IMG/VR virus record: IMGVR_UViG_3300020473_000013
Span: 1 to 64,000 of that record
Reading direction: 5' to 3' (one strand)
Length of the DNA stretch: 64,000 nucleotides
Source: a virus
Below the pieces are notes generated by a model, which worked only from the letters and a program-made list of their open reading frames with translations, was not told the origin of the DNA and ran no database searches. This document shows, in pieces, positions 1 to 8,575 of the stretch. Each line of letters starts with the position of its first letter. Within the stretch, counting starts at the first letter, position 1. A program made the translations under genes and the position numbers.

Positions 1-9
1 GAGCGCAAG

Positions 10-258
10 ATGCGGTACGACCGCGAAGCATTTGAAGCATTGGTTGCGGACGCTATGGATACCGATCAGGGTACCGCCTCTCTGACAGACATCGTAGATG
101 AAGCTATGGAACTCGGGCTGTTCCGTATGCGGTACATGTCGGTCCTCAAGGTCCCTTACTCCTACACGGTGTGCGACGTAACGATCCAGCCTTCAGTCCC
201 AGTCGAGAACATCACACTCAATATCAAAGTCGAAAAAGGCGATGTTATTCCACAGTGA
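10..258 (+). CDS. Hypothetical protein, possibly cut by the window edge
   Basis: An 82-residue reading frame starting at an ATG. The frame stays open to base 1 (Glu-Arg-Lys before the Met), so the true start may lie outside the window. The protein is acidic in its N-terminal half and has no domain I recognise, membrane segment or cysteine cluster. Its end overlaps the next gene by 17 bases, which suggests co-transcription with the DUF4326 gene. No function is proposed. Confidence 0.6.
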   Translation: MRYDREAFEALVADAMDTDQGTASLTDIVDEAMELGLFRMRYMSVLKVPYSYTVCDVTIQPSVPVENITLNIKVEKGDVIPQ

Positions 259-610
259 GCCAGATCGGATAGAGGATCGTGTGGTCGTCGTGAACAAGTA
301 CAGGGTCCGCTACGGCTACACTGACATCATGCGCGGGAGCCCGCTCGGTAACCCTAGCACGGTACGTAAGCGCAGTAGAGCGCAAGCGTTGGAGGACTTT
401 GACGCCTACCTTAAAGCTGAGCTGAAAGACAAAGCTAGCCCTGTTCGCGCCGAGATGGAGCGTTTGCTTCAACGTATTCTGGACGGGGAGAAGGTACGGC
501 TGGGCTGTTGTTGCAAGCCCAAAGACTGCCATGGCGATGTGATCCGCGCACGCCTCATCAAGGAGGCGTATCGTCGCATAGCAAGAAAGGAGAGAAAGAA
601 TGGGAGATAG
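242..610 (+). CDS. DUF4326 family protein
   Basis: A 122-residue protein with the DUF4326 pattern: an N-terminal Val-rich strand (VVVVNKYR), a G-S-P-L-G-N-P turn near residue 32, and a C-terminal Cys cluster followed by CHGDVI (about residues 87-99). DUF4326 proteins are small, phage- and bacteria-encoded and without an established function; the conserved Cys/His residues suggest metal binding or catalysis. The ATG overlaps the previous gene and has a purine-rich stretch just upstream. It overlaps the next gene by 11 bases. The family call is good; the role is unknown. Confidence 0.75.
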   Translation: MLFHSEPDRIEDRVVVVNKYRVRYGYTDIMRGSPLGNPSTVRKRSRAQALEDFDAYLKAELKDKASPVRAEMERLLQRILDGEKVRLGCCCKPKDCHGDVIRARLIKEAYRRIARKERKNGR

Positions 611-833
611 CATGTGTCCGTTCTGCGGTATCCATCCTTATGAGTACGTGGACATCGGCGTAGGACAACAACCCGTTGCCGTGACGTGCTGCTCGTTAGG
701 GTACGGGCTTCTTGTGGAAGGCCTCAGTGACCTGCGAGAGGCCGCTAGATTGATCGAGAGCGGTAACGCGGAAGACGTGGAGAAAGGTAAGAACATCGCT
801 CGCAAGTATGATGCGGACGTGGTAGACAGGTAA
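600..833 (+). CDS. Small hypothetical protein with CxxC motif
   Basis: A 77-residue protein whose ATG follows a clear AAGGAG ribosome site and overlaps the preceding gene. It has a CPFC motif at residues 6-9 and a Cys-Cys pair near residue 31, which together could bind zinc. The C-terminal half is a charged helix. It is the last gene of this short plus-strand operon, immediately before a terminator. No family recognised. Confidence 0.65.
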   Translation: MGDSMCPFCGIHPYEYVDIGVGQQPVAVTCCSLGYGLLVEGLSDLREAARLIESGNAEDVEKGKNIARKYDADVVDR

Positions 834-838
834 AAAGA

Positions 839-872
839 AAGGGCGCCCTCAATCAAGAGGAGCGCCCTTTTT
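839..872. terminator. Bidirectional rho-independent terminator
   Basis: A GC-rich hairpin with GGGCGC pairing to GCGCCC and inner CCTC/GAGG pairs. It is followed by TTTTT on the plus strand and preceded by an A-rich run (833-840) that gives T residues on the minus strand. It lies between converging genes ending at 833 (+) and 891 (-), so it can stop both transcripts. Confidence 0.85.
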
Positions 873-890
873 GTTGCTTACGGCATGGCA

Positions 891-1418
891 TTAACCGATG
901 TGGAAAGCCTGCATACGGTTGTTGCCGTGACGGTCGAAGCTGACATGTACCCAACCTGAGCGCGGATCATCCGACTTGCGGAACTCACGGATCAGTTGGT
1001 CGAACACGAGGTTCTCCTTGATCCAGTAGTACAGGTCGTCGTTGGAAACGCCTGCGATCTCGATGTCCGCTGCCGCACCTTTCGGATGCTGCTTGCGCAC
1101 GAAGTAGTCGTGCCACGAGTCGTCGTTGATGGCGCGGCCGTTACGAGCGCACCAGTTTCGGTAACCGCTGTTAGCGATCACCTTCTCCAGCTCCTCGCTG
1201 CGGAACCAACTATTGGGGCTGATCGGTCCGAACTGTTCGCGCACCTTGTCCAACACATTGACCGCAAGCGCGATGGCATTGTCGCGGACATCCTGGTCGT
1301 ATACTTGGTTGTCGATGCCGCGTGCTCGGGCGGTGTTGGACGCGATCACCTCGTACTCGCGAAAGTAGTTGGAAATGCTGTGACGGTTGTTGCCGATCAT
1401 GGGTGTCGTCTGAGACAT
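891..1418 (-). CDS. Endolysin, M15-family peptidase
   Basis: A 175-residue protein with the zinc peptidase signature of the M15 family: HPKGAAADIEI with His111 and Asp118, and a C-terminal WVHVSF with His158 as third ligand. M15 phage endolysins (D-Ala-D-Ala or L-Ala-D-Glu endopeptidases) cut peptide bonds in peptidoglycan. A S-x-x-S-W-F-R-S segment near residue 70 fits the substrate-cleft strand of this fold. There is no signal peptide or SAR segment, so release through a holin is expected. AGGAG precedes the ATG. It is the last gene of the lysis cassette and is followed by a terminator. Confidence 0.9.
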   Translation of the reverse strand: MSQTTPMIGNNRHSISNYFREYEVIASNTARARGIDNQVYDQDVRDNAIALAVNVLDKVREQFGPISPNSWFRSEELEKVIANSGYRNWCARNGRAINDDSWHDYFVRKQHPKGAAADIEIAGVSNDDLYYWIKENLVFDQLIREFRKSDDPRSGWVHVSFDRHGNNRMQAFHIG

Positions 1419-1427
1419 GGTATTCTC

Positions 1428-1895
1428 CTAGAGTGCTACGGCTGCGCCCAGCAAGAGCAGGATAGTGGATAGAGCCCGCTCCATAGAGCGCAGGTCTTCT
1501 GCCTTGCGCTTGTCATTCTCCGCCTGTGCCCATTCTCCGCCGATGCGGTTGATCTCCTCTTCGAGTTCATAGGCTAGACGGAGAATCTGCTCTCGCTCCT
1601 CGATCAGGCTGGCGTTAGCCTTCACCATCTCCCGGAGCGCTTGCGTGTTGGTGTGTGCCACCGCCCTCATTTCGAGAAGCGCGTCCATCCCCTGTTTATC
1701 GAATGCTGCCCACGACTGTCCGTCTGCGGTAATGCGATGAGCTGTGGGCGATTCCGGGACGTCCTGTACCTCGATCTGAGGCACCTCTAGAGGCTCGATC
1801 TGGCTAACGAAATCGGCCTCGGGTGGTTTCACGTTATACCGTCCGCAACCCGAGAGCACGAACAGCGACACGATAGCTACGATCAAGAGCCTCAT
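1428..1895 (-). CDS. Unimolecular spanin (u-spanin) candidate
   Basis: A 155-residue protein with an N-terminal lipoprotein signal ending in a lipobox (LSGC, acylated Cys17), a charged central region predicted as coiled coil (about residues 75-135), and a hydrophobic segment ending at the last residue (about 140-155). Lipoprotein anchor plus C-terminal inner-membrane anchor is the known layout of u-spanins such as T1 gp11, which fuse inner and outer membranes at the end of lysis. The position next to the endolysin supports this. A stand-alone o-spanin lipoprotein is less likely because of the C-terminal hydrophobic segment. TAGGAGGA precedes the ATG. Confidence 0.75.
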   Translation of the reverse strand: MRLLIVAIVSLFVLSGCGRYNVKPPEADFVSQIEPLEVPQIEVQDVPESPTAHRITADGQSWAAFDKQGMDALLEMRAVAHTNTQALREMVKANASLIEEREQILRLAYELEEEINRIGGEWAQAENDKRKAEDLRSMERALSTILLLLGAAVAL

Positions 1896-1905
1896 ACACT
1901 TCCTC

Positions 1906-2205
1906 CTACTTCATAGCACGGGTGGCCTTACGAATCTCCACTTCCTGCTGGGTAGGAGATCGGTTGAACACGCTATCACCTACGTAACCGATGGCGAAGT
2001 ATTCCATGGGTGAGGCATCAGGGCGCGTTGCTAGCAGTGTTGCGTAGGCGGTGACGATGGACCCTAAAGAAGCGTAGGTGCGATTAGGGTGAACCCGCAC
2101 ATACTCTACAGGGTTGATTTTCTCCGCCACGGCTTTTTTCAGAATGTGGGAAACAAGACCCAGCACTGCGAACAGCGCATTCATCAGTAGTTGTTCAGGA
2201 CTCAT
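1906..2205 (-). CDS. Holin candidate (small membrane protein)
   Basis: A 99-residue protein with hydrophobic segments at about residues 6-22 and 44-60 and a weaker one at 67-80, with basic loops and a charged C-terminal tail (RKATRAMK). Size, topology and location between a membrane protein and the u-spanin/endolysin pair fit a phage holin that permeabilises the inner membrane. I cannot assign a named holin family. The call rests on position and topology. Confidence 0.6.
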   Translation of the reverse strand: MSPEQLLMNALFAVLGLVSHILKKAVAEKINPVEYVRVHPNRTYASLGSIVTAYATLLATRPDASPMEYFAIGYVGDSVFNRSPTQQEVEIRKATRAMK

Positions 2206-2214
2206 TGGTTACTC

Positions 2215-2499
2215 CTATAGTTTTTCGTCGTTCCATTTCAGCACCGATTCGTCCAGAGAGTCGGTTGCTACTTGTTCCCGCCGCGCCGTTATCTCCTTAG
2301 CCTTCTTGATGTGACGCTTGGCCTCCTTGAAGGCTTCGTTGGACGCTTTGCGGTGCATCTTGATCTTGCCTTCATCTACGGCATCCCGAACTTGCTGAGC
2401 CTTGTTGCTATCGGATGCTGAGCGCATGACGAACGCACCCAAGAAGGCAGAGACTACAGCTAGGATCAGGGCCCCAAAGGCATACAGTTTACCTTTCAT
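2215..2499 (-). CDS. Single-span membrane protein of the lysis cassette
   Basis: A 94-residue protein with one N-terminal transmembrane segment (about residues 5-25) and a long, highly charged helical tail rich in Lys and Glu. This type II layout resembles inner-membrane spanin subunits and some antiholins. Because a u-spanin is already predicted two genes downstream, it may instead regulate the holin or be a second lysis factor. GAGGAGC lies before the ATG. Confidence 0.55.
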   Translation of the reverse strand: MKGKLYAFGALILAVVSAFLGAFVMRSASDSNKAQQVRDAVDEGKIKMHRKASNEAFKEAKRHIKKAKEITARREQVATDSLDESVLKWNDEKL

Positions 2500-2514
2500 G
2501 GTGCGCTCCTCGTG

Positions 2515-3147
2515 CTAATAATCGAACTTGTTGCCGAAGTTATCCTTGCGCTTGCGTTTCACCTTCCGCAGCTTTCGGACAACCCCTTTGTCCTTGACTT
2601 GTGCTCCGAACCTGATGTCCTCATCGTTTCCATCGTCGTTTTCAGACGCCGTCACAGTTTGATGTGCGGACAGAATCTCCACTTCGATGACACCTAGCAG
2701 TACAGCCGAGGCCGACGTTGTGCGGTAAGATGATGACCTTGCCGCCACTGGTCCTGCTCCCACGTTGATGACAGACGGACTCCTGGCCTGTTTCGCGCCT
2801 CTGTCGTTTACCATGCAGATGTACCCGCGATCTCCATTCTTAGGATTGGAGCGGTGGCCGTTGATAAACAGCATTGCGGTTCTGGGCGACAGGGCGCAAA
2901 ACTCATTAGCCGGAAACGAGTCCGTCTTCAACATGTGATCTGCGATATGCTGGCGTGAGGAATTCAAGGCCGAGAAGTACGTGCGATGGCCCATACCCCG
3001 AATGATATTCGAGTGCTCGACACCTTCAGGAGCATAGGCACCCACAACGGAGTACTGGATAGCAGGGTCGAAGTCTTTGGCGAACTTCGACTCCCAGACG
3101 TTCTTCACGGCCTGTAGCTGGTTCGGCATCAGTTCCAGCTTACGCAT
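2515..3147 (-). CDS. Hypothetical protein
   Basis: A 210-residue soluble protein. The middle part has short beta-type segments, including a run of the form AMLFINGHRS; the C-terminal 30 residues are strongly basic (KVKRKRK). No catalytic motif or known family recognised. It sits at the start of the lysis gene block, 4 bases after the upstream gene, so it is either the first lysis-operon gene or the last virion gene of the preceding block. Confidence 0.6.
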   Translation of the reverse strand: MRKLELMPNQLQAVKNVWESKFAKDFDPAIQYSVVGAYAPEGVEHSNIIRGMGHRTYFSALNSSRQHIADHMLKTDSFPANEFCALSPRTAMLFINGHRSNPKNGDRGYICMVNDRGAKQARSPSVINVGAGPVAARSSSYRTTSASAVLLGVIEVEILSAHQTVTASENDDGNDEDIRFGAQVKDKGVVRKLRKVKRKRKDNFGNKFDY

Positions 3148-3150
3148 AGA

Positions 3151-3357
3151 TCAGTCCTTGGTTTCGATGCCTTGATCCTGCTTGTGCTTCTCCCAGTCCT
3201 CGGAGATTTCAGCCAGGAACTCGGCGATCTCCTCGTCGGTACCCTCGAAAGGATGCTCCTTGCCGCGCTCCTTGAGGCGACCCGCGACGAACTTGCGGTA
3301 CTCCTTCTGGGCTTTGGAGAGTTCTTGCTTCTTGGCGAGTGCGATCTGAATTTCCAT
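3151..3357 (-). CDS. Small acidic hypothetical protein
   Basis: A 68-residue charged protein, predicted mostly helical, with no cysteines or hydrophobic segment. The ATG at 3357 is chosen because a TAGGAGC ribosome site precedes it and because a longer frame would run into the upstream gene. A TAATTTC promoter-like motif lies 31 bases upstream. Function unknown. Confidence 0.6.
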   Translation of the reverse strand: MEIQIALAKKQELSKAQKEYRKFVAGRLKERGKEHPFEGTDEEIAEFLAEISEDWEKHKQDQGIETKD

Positions 3358-3387
3358 TGTTGGTGCTCCTATGTGGGTTAGCGTAAT

Positions 3388-3395
3388 GAAATTAT
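3388..3395 (-). promoter_or_regulatory. Candidate phage promoter motif (ATAATTTC)
   Basis: A minus-strand ATAATTTC in the 46-base gap between the genes starting at 3357 and ending at 3404, 31 bases before the start codon. It is a one-base variant of the TAATTTA motif found upstream of several other units here. Confidence 0.35.
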
Positions 3396-3403
3396 CGTTT
3401 TCT

Positions 3404-4381
3404 CTACGGCGTAAATTCACCGGGAAGCTGAGGGGTGTACCCGGGATCATAAACGTCGATGATCTGGCCTCGGCGCCACCAGTCGTCCCCGTACAGCGTG
3501 CGCACGTCAGCCTCTAGCGATTCCTGTGCTGACCATTCGGCACGATAGCGCCAATCCCAACGGTAGGACGTGAAGTAGTGCTTGTACGCTATGGTGCGGG
3601 TGCGGCGCAAGGATACCTCGATAGACACAGGCCACGGGCCGGCGGGCTGCTGGTACGTCAGACCTGTTAGCTCGTCGATTGCCCCGACTAGCTTGGGGTC
3701 AGGCCACGAAGACTCTAGGAAACTACCATCATTCGGCCACGTCCAGTTCTTCTCCCTGTACTGGAAGCCTGTCGAGTACCGCACGTCCTGAGTCACGGAC
3801 GTTGACTGCACAAGCTCCCTGCTCTGGCGCACGTAGGTCACACCGTCGCGAATATACCGAATCGGCTTGTGAACATACCAATTGACGATAGCGCGATGGT
3901 AACTGCCGATGTCCACTAGCGGATACCACTGGGCGATGTAACGGAACGCGCGTTTGCCTTTCTCCCGTTTCGATGTGTCCTCCTCTATCAGGATGCGAGC
4001 CTCGCCGTAGTCTTCGACGTTGACGATGATCTTGCCCGGCAAGCTGTTCTGCGTGCCGTTGTTCATGATATAGGTGAAACAGTCCTTACCTACGAACCAC
4101 GGTGCGGACGTATATCGAAATCCGTTACCTGTTAGCGAGCGCGACACTCGGCCTTTGGTAGGACGAGACGTGTTGAAGAATTGGCACATCCACCCGCGCT
4201 GCGCTCCGTGCTCGTCTATCTCGTCCTGATCCTTAGCGCCGTCGATCAGGTCACGCGCTCCCTGTACCATGTACTCCGTCAGAGGTATCTCCAGAGGGAC
4301 GCCTTTCTTGGCGTCCACTTCCAGATCAGGAGCTACAGGTTTGAAGTTACGCCAATTACTCTCGGTGATAGCTCTCGACAT
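3404..4381 (-). CDS. Hypothetical virion protein
   Basis: A 325-residue protein rich in Trp, Tyr and Arg with many alternating hydrophobic stretches, as expected for a beta-rich structural protein. No recognised domain. It follows the 1373-residue adhesin-like gene by one base, so the two are translated from one message and probably belong to the same appendage. Alternatives such as a fibre-assembly factor cannot be excluded. Confidence 0.6.
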   Translation of the reverse strand: MSRAITESNWRNFKPVAPDLEVDAKKGVPLEIPLTEYMVQGARDLIDGAKDQDEIDEHGAQRGWMCQFFNTSRPTKGRVSRSLTGNGFRYTSAPWFVGKDCFTYIMNNGTQNSLPGKIIVNVEDYGEARILIEEDTSKREKGKRAFRYIAQWYPLVDIGSYHRAIVNWYVHKPIRYIRDGVTYVRQSRELVQSTSVTQDVRYSTGFQYREKNWTWPNDGSFLESSWPDPKLVGAIDELTGLTYQQPAGPWPVSIEVSLRRTRTIAYKHYFTSYRWDWRYRAEWSAQESLEADVRTLYGDDWWRRGQIIDVYDPGYTPQLPGEFTP

Positions 4382-4382
4382 A

Positions 4383-7300
4383 TCATCCTCCCTTTATCCA
4401 GCCCGCATCCACGGAGGGCGGCGTAGGTTCGCAGAGATTGGGTTGATCCAGCACCTCAGCCCACACCCAGCAGTCCGGGTAAAGCTCATGTGTCTGGATT
4501 CGTTCCTCCTCAACACCGTCGTCGATAGCTGCCTGCCTTGCTGCGTCTGCGCTCGGGAAGTATCCCAACAGGTCAGGCGTGAGAATGCTGTGGTCCGGGT
4601 CCTCGTAAGTCTCGTTGGACGAGCGCTCGAACTCAGCGCTTTTCGGCACCACGGAGGACACGGTGAACGAAGATGCTGCAGGTGCTTTAGCCTCGAACAG
4701 GTGACGCTTCTCTCCTTCCGGTTCAGGTGACATGCCGTCGAACATGGCACGAACTGTTAGGTCGACATCGGGCGTGTACTCGAACAGGTACCGCACAAGG
4801 CTGATCGTTGTGGGAGACATCGGGTCCTCATACGCCGACTGCGGAGCGTGCTTCGCGCTGTACCCGATCGGAACATCACCGCTTCGAATAGGACCCGTCC
4901 TGTCGGGTTCGCGTGCGATATGCAATTCCGTAGGCTTAACGGATACCTCGCTCTCAGGGGCTGCCGTGTCGCGCACATGGTTTGTCGAACGCTTGTAGGG
5001 TACGTCCTCGCCTACTTGCTCGATATGGGCGCGAGCAAGGTCGATCTCCATGTTCATGCTGTGCAGCTTGTGGTGGTTGGACGAGTGGAACGGGTTGTAA
5101 TCCGTTATCACAACCTCCGTGTGGTTATCCACGTACAAGCCAAACGCAGGAGCGGCAGTGTAAGCATACGCCAGGTGCGGGTAATACACGGCCTCCTGCT
5201 GAACATAGCTCGGGCTGGTGGCCTTCAACTGATCGAATCCGGTTGCGCTCTCAATGAACGGACGACCGTAACGCGGATCAAAGCCGATGTCATTCCAGTA
5301 CAAGGACCCACGCCGCTGCTTACCGAATTCCGTACCATGTCGGGCGAACTGGATCGGCAGTTGCTTGTCGAACGCAGCAGATTCGCTGAGTCGCCGTCTT
5401 GTCTTCACGCGCTCCGCTTGGAACGTCTGATCGAACGTTCGGATACGTCCTGACACTGACTTCGTTCCTGGTCCTTCCTTAAACACGCGCTTGATCAAGG
5501 TTACGTCCGCAGCAGGTTGAGCTAGGCCTATCCTACGAGTCCGAACCAGATCAACCTCAGGTCGGTCAAACGTATCCATGGAATTCGAGCGGCGTTCCAC
5601 GCTAGGGCGATCAAACGTATCCATGGAGTTTGGATACCGCTCTACTCCTGGAGCGTCAAAGACATCCTTTGAATTCGGGTACCTCTCAATCCCGGGCGCA
5701 TCAAAGACATCCTTTGAATTCGGGTACCTCTCAATCCCAGGAGCATCGAACAGGTCGCGCTGGTGAGCGTAACGTTCCACTCCGGGCATGTCAAACCCTT
5801 CCGTGTGAAATACTCGTGCCTCAGCACCCGGCCTATCCAATAGCAAGGACTTCACGCTAACATGCTCGACGTTCAGCGTTTGCGCTGTTACGTGAGACGA
5901 CTTTCCTCGCGCCTCTGATCCTGTGAGGCTAACAGGCTCCGCTGCCGAACCGATACCCTGCTTGATACCTGTGATAGGTACGTCCACCAGATACAGGTTC
6001 TTCGGGTCTTCGACCGCTCCATCCACAGGGCGAGAGTATGCCGTATAGGATGCCGTCATTCGTCCTATAGATAGGTAGTGTGTGCGTCCAGTGCCGAATG
6101 GCGAGCCTGCACGACCGGCGATCTGCACGGTATCTCCGTTCTGTACCTCAAACGAAAACACCTCGTCCTCAGCGTAGTTGTCCTTGACGTTCATTTCCAC
6201 GCCGTTGACCAACACGCGGCATTCAGGCGCAATCTCGGCTGTAGCTACCACTCCCTCGCCGAGTCCGTCGATGGTGCGCACCTCAGACAGCATTTCCTCG
6301 TTGGCGTCTCCGTTACGACTCGAAGGAAACTCGATCAGGTAAGGCGTAACATCGGGCTCGGTGGTGACCTCCCATGTAAAGATGTCATCGTTCATGCGCA
6401 CAGGCACCAAATGCCGTATGCTGTATGCGCTGACCGTTGTTATCTCGATCTGGAATGTATCGCCCGGCTGTATCGAGGCTCCTAGGGGCGCTTCCTCCTC
6501 GTTGATGTACAGCTTAGCCCCGTATACGTCTGGAACGGAGATAGTGACCGACACAGGGAAGTTGGACGAATAGCGGTTTGTCCGCACAGGCTCGCCAAGA
6601 GGAGCATCCGTGACAGCATCATACGACATGGACAGAGGATCGTTGCCCGTCGGGACCAAGATGCGGAACGCAGCTTCGATAGGCCCTGCTCGCAGTACAC
6701 CTGTGCTCAGGCTACCTGCGGCGCCCGATGTCAGCACCAGAGCCACAGTGTCTCCGTTCTGCACGTCGCCCGAACTGGCGAGTTCTCCATTTATCAGCAC
6801 CATAGCATTCTCGACGTACACCGGAATCGTGGTGCCGTCCTTCATGCCGCTGATCGTTACGGTGTTGGAAGTATACTCGGTCTGGGCGTTCCCGTCCTTA
6901 ATCGGATAGAACTCGATGGAGTCGGGAATGATGTCTTGATCCAGAGTGCTAACGACGAACTGCGTGGTCGATGCGCCCAGTGACGCCGTAATGTATTCGA
7001 TGTCCCCGTAGTTGGAGCTGGTGACAAGGCTGATAGCGACAGTATCTCCGCTTTCGACCATAGCCTCCTGCCCCGCGTCGGACCCGTTAACGACCAGAGA
7101 CGCGCCTGACGGATCGACCGAGGCATACACGTAGTCGTTAACGCCTTGCACGGTATACGACTCCGACTGGACGAGCAAGTTCCGATCGCGGCCCAGTATC
7201 GGACTGAACTCGAACTCCAGAGGCGTGTAATCGACAGGAGCCAGTCGTGTATGTGCGTTCGGTACGCCGACAAACAGGTAGTTGGAATCCGCTGTTTCCA

Positions 7301-8504
7301 GAAACGCCAGAGGGCACGAAGCAGAGAACTGGGCGACCGTGTTGAAGTCCCCGTCATGTTCGATGATCTTGCGCCCTTCGATGTACGTGACAAAGAAGCC
7401 TGAGCCAGATGCGTAGATAAGAGCGGGGACCGATGCAGGAAGGTCCGCAACCTTCGATGTACCTTGTGCGTCGGTAGAGTAAACGTCGTCGCTTCCACTA
7501 CACACGCAGAACACGGAGGCTCCGTTGAGAGCGAGCCCGTAAGGCCGCTTGCCTACCTCGCGCTTCTCCGCCATGCGTGTCTCAGTGTCGAACACCGCCA
7601 CGCTATCCTCGAGGTGGAGTGAACAGAACAGCTCGGAGCCTGATAACAACAGTCGCGCAGGGCCCAAGCCTACGGCGTATTTCTCGACCGTGACGGCACC
7701 TGTGACCTGATCGACCGTGATCTCCGCGATTTCACCTGTGTCGTAGACTGACACATACAGGACGTTGTTCGCCTCGTCGGTCACCATGTCTTCCACAGTG
7801 CCGCCTACGTCAACGACGACATTCGGAGTATACTGATCGTAAGGGTCCAAATGGACGATACGCCCATCTCGAAGCGCGACATAGAAGTGGAACGCTGACG
7901 GGTCCTCAGAGGACGGCTGAATAGCTGCTTTCCCGATAGACACAGGACGATCGAGGCCGATGCGCTGCTCCAGCACCATGTCGCCCATGCTTACCCGATA
8001 CACGACACCGTGAGTCTCGTCCGCTATAAACCCGTAGTCCTTCTCCGCGAAACCTAAAGCAGGTTCCACAGTCAGGTCTAGCGCTTCTCGCCATGCGAGC
8101 CCTTCCAAGCGATGCAGTGTCGGAGAGCCTCCAGGCGTCCACGCATCGTCTCCCACGAACTGTTGGGTTCCTAGGAAGTTGAGAACGGTATTCTTATTGG
8201 TTTTATCGAATACCTTGCTGTTGCCTATGTCCGATGTGACAGTGAAGACAGCGCTCTCGTCTCCTACTGTCAGGATGGAGTACACGGTACGACCATAAGC
8301 AGACGCGCTTCGCAGCTTGACCGCAACGGAGGAGCCTGCCGAGATTGTGGACGATTGCTCTCCCGTGTCTTCGCCTCCGATCACCAGACTACCGGCGGAC
8401 ACGGACACTTCTACAAAATCACGGCTGCTTATGGCCGCAACCGATTCCGATACGTAGTCAGTGTTGGTGTCACCTATCACTTTGCTGAGTGAGAATGGTA
8501 CCAT
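4383..8504 (-). CDS. Giant virion adhesin: beta-propeller, Ig-like and 15-residue repeats
   Basis: A 1373-residue protein built of modules. Five Ig-like repeats share a pattern of the form V-x-N-G-D-x-V-x-I-x-L; one is at the N terminus (about 15-95) and four at about 440-860. A YVTN/NHL-type beta-propeller (about 100-435) sits between the first and second repeat. A stretch of seven or so 15-residue repeats starting with F-D-x-P-G-x-E-R covers about 890-980. A long C-terminal region follows that I do not recognise. There is no signal peptide, so it should be assembled in the cytoplasm as a tail appendage. AAGGTG precedes the ATG. It begins just after a terminator hairpin, with no obvious promoter of its own. 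Confidence 0.75.
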   Translation of the reverse strand: MVPFSLSKVIGDTNTDYVSESVAAISSRDFVEVSVSAGSLVIGGEDTGEQSSTISAGSSVAVKLRSASAYGRTVYSILTVGDESAVFTVTSDIGNSKVFDKTNKNTVLNFLGTQQFVGDDAWTPGGSPTLHRLEGLAWREALDLTVEPALGFAEKDYGFIADETHGVVYRVSMGDMVLEQRIGLDRPVSIGKAAIQPSSEDPSAFHFYVALRDGRIVHLDPYDQYTPNVVVDVGGTVEDMVTDEANNVLYVSVYDTGEIAEITVDQVTGAVTVEKYAVGLGPARLLLSGSELFCSLHLEDSVAVFDTETRMAEKREVGKRPYGLALNGASVFCVCSGSDDVYSTDAQGTSKVADLPASVPALIYASGSGFFVTYIEGRKIIEHDGDFNTVAQFSASCPLAFLETADSNYLFVGVPNAHTRLAPVDYTPLEFEFSPILGRDRNLLVQSESYTVQGVNDYVYASVDPSGASLVVNGSDAGQEAMVESGDTVAISLVTSSNYGDIEYITASLGASTTQFVVSTLDQDIIPDSIEFYPIKDGNAQTEYTSNTVTISGMKDGTTIPVYVENAMVLINGELASSGDVQNGDTVALVLTSGAAGSLSTGVLRAGPIEAAFRILVPTGNDPLSMSYDAVTDAPLGEPVRTNRYSSNFPVSVTISVPDVYGAKLYINEEEAPLGASIQPGDTFQIEITTVSAYSIRHLVPVRMNDDIFTWEVTTEPDVTPYLIEFPSSRNGDANEEMLSEVRTIDGLGEGVVATAEIAPECRVLVNGVEMNVKDNYAEDEVFSFEVQNGDTVQIAGRAGSPFGTGRTHYLSIGRMTASYTAYSRPVDGAVEDPKNLYLVDVPITGIKQGIGSAAEPVSLTGSEARGKSSHVTAQTLNVEHVSVKSLLLDRPGAEARVFHTEGFDMPGVERYAHQRDLFDAPGIERYPNSKDVFDAPGIERYPNSKDVFDAPGVERYPNSMDTFDRPSVERRSNSMDTFDRPEVDLVRTRRIGLAQPAADVTLIKRVFKEGPGTKSVSGRIRTFDQTFQAERVKTRRRLSESAAFDKQLPIQFARHGTEFGKQRRGSLYWNDIGFDPRYGRPFIESATGFDQLKATSPSYVQQEAVYYPHLAYAYTAAPAFGLYVDNHTEVVITDYNPFHSSNHHKLHSMNMEIDLARAHIEQVGEDVPYKRSTNHVRDTAAPESEVSVKPTELHIAREPDRTGPIRSGDVPIGYSAKHAPQSAYEDPMSPTTISLVRYLFEYTPDVDLTVRAMFDGMSPEPEGEKRHLFEAKAPAASSFTVSSVVPKSAEFERSSNETYEDPDHSILTPDLLGYFPSADAARQAAIDDGVEEERIQTHELYPDCWVWAEVLDQPNLCEPTPPSVDAGWIKGG
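5566..5835 (-). repeat. Tandem 45-bp coding repeat
   Basis: Six consecutive 45-base units. The copies at 5656-5700 and 5701-5745 are nearly identical; 5566-5610, 5611-5655, 5746-5790 and 5791-5835 are progressively diverged. Each encodes a 15-residue unit of the type F-D-A-P-G-I-E-R-Y-P-N-S-K-D-V. Diverged copies continue on both sides at protein level. The exact 45-base period points to recent tandem duplication. Confidence 0.9.
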
Positions 8505-8516
8505 AGGTCTGCACCT

Positions 8517-8545
8517 TAAAAGAAAAGGGGGTGATAGACACCCCC
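8517..8545 (-). terminator. Rho-independent terminator
   Basis: A perfect 7-bp stem (GGGGGTG pairing with CACCCCC, loop of 5) followed on the minus strand by TTTTCTTTT. It lies between the virion gene ending at 8576 and the start of the giant adhesin at 8504, so it should stop or attenuate transcripts entering the adhesin. Confidence 0.8.
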
Positions 8546-8575
8546 TTGTGGATCGTACGGCTTATCGGATGCTGC

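Noticed and set aside
245-613. 122-residue minus-strand frame opposite the DUF4326 gene
   Set aside because: Exact antisense shadow of a recognised family; no ribosome site.
5566-5835. CRISPR array
   Set aside because: The 45-base units are contiguous without spacers and encode an in-frame 15-residue protein repeat.
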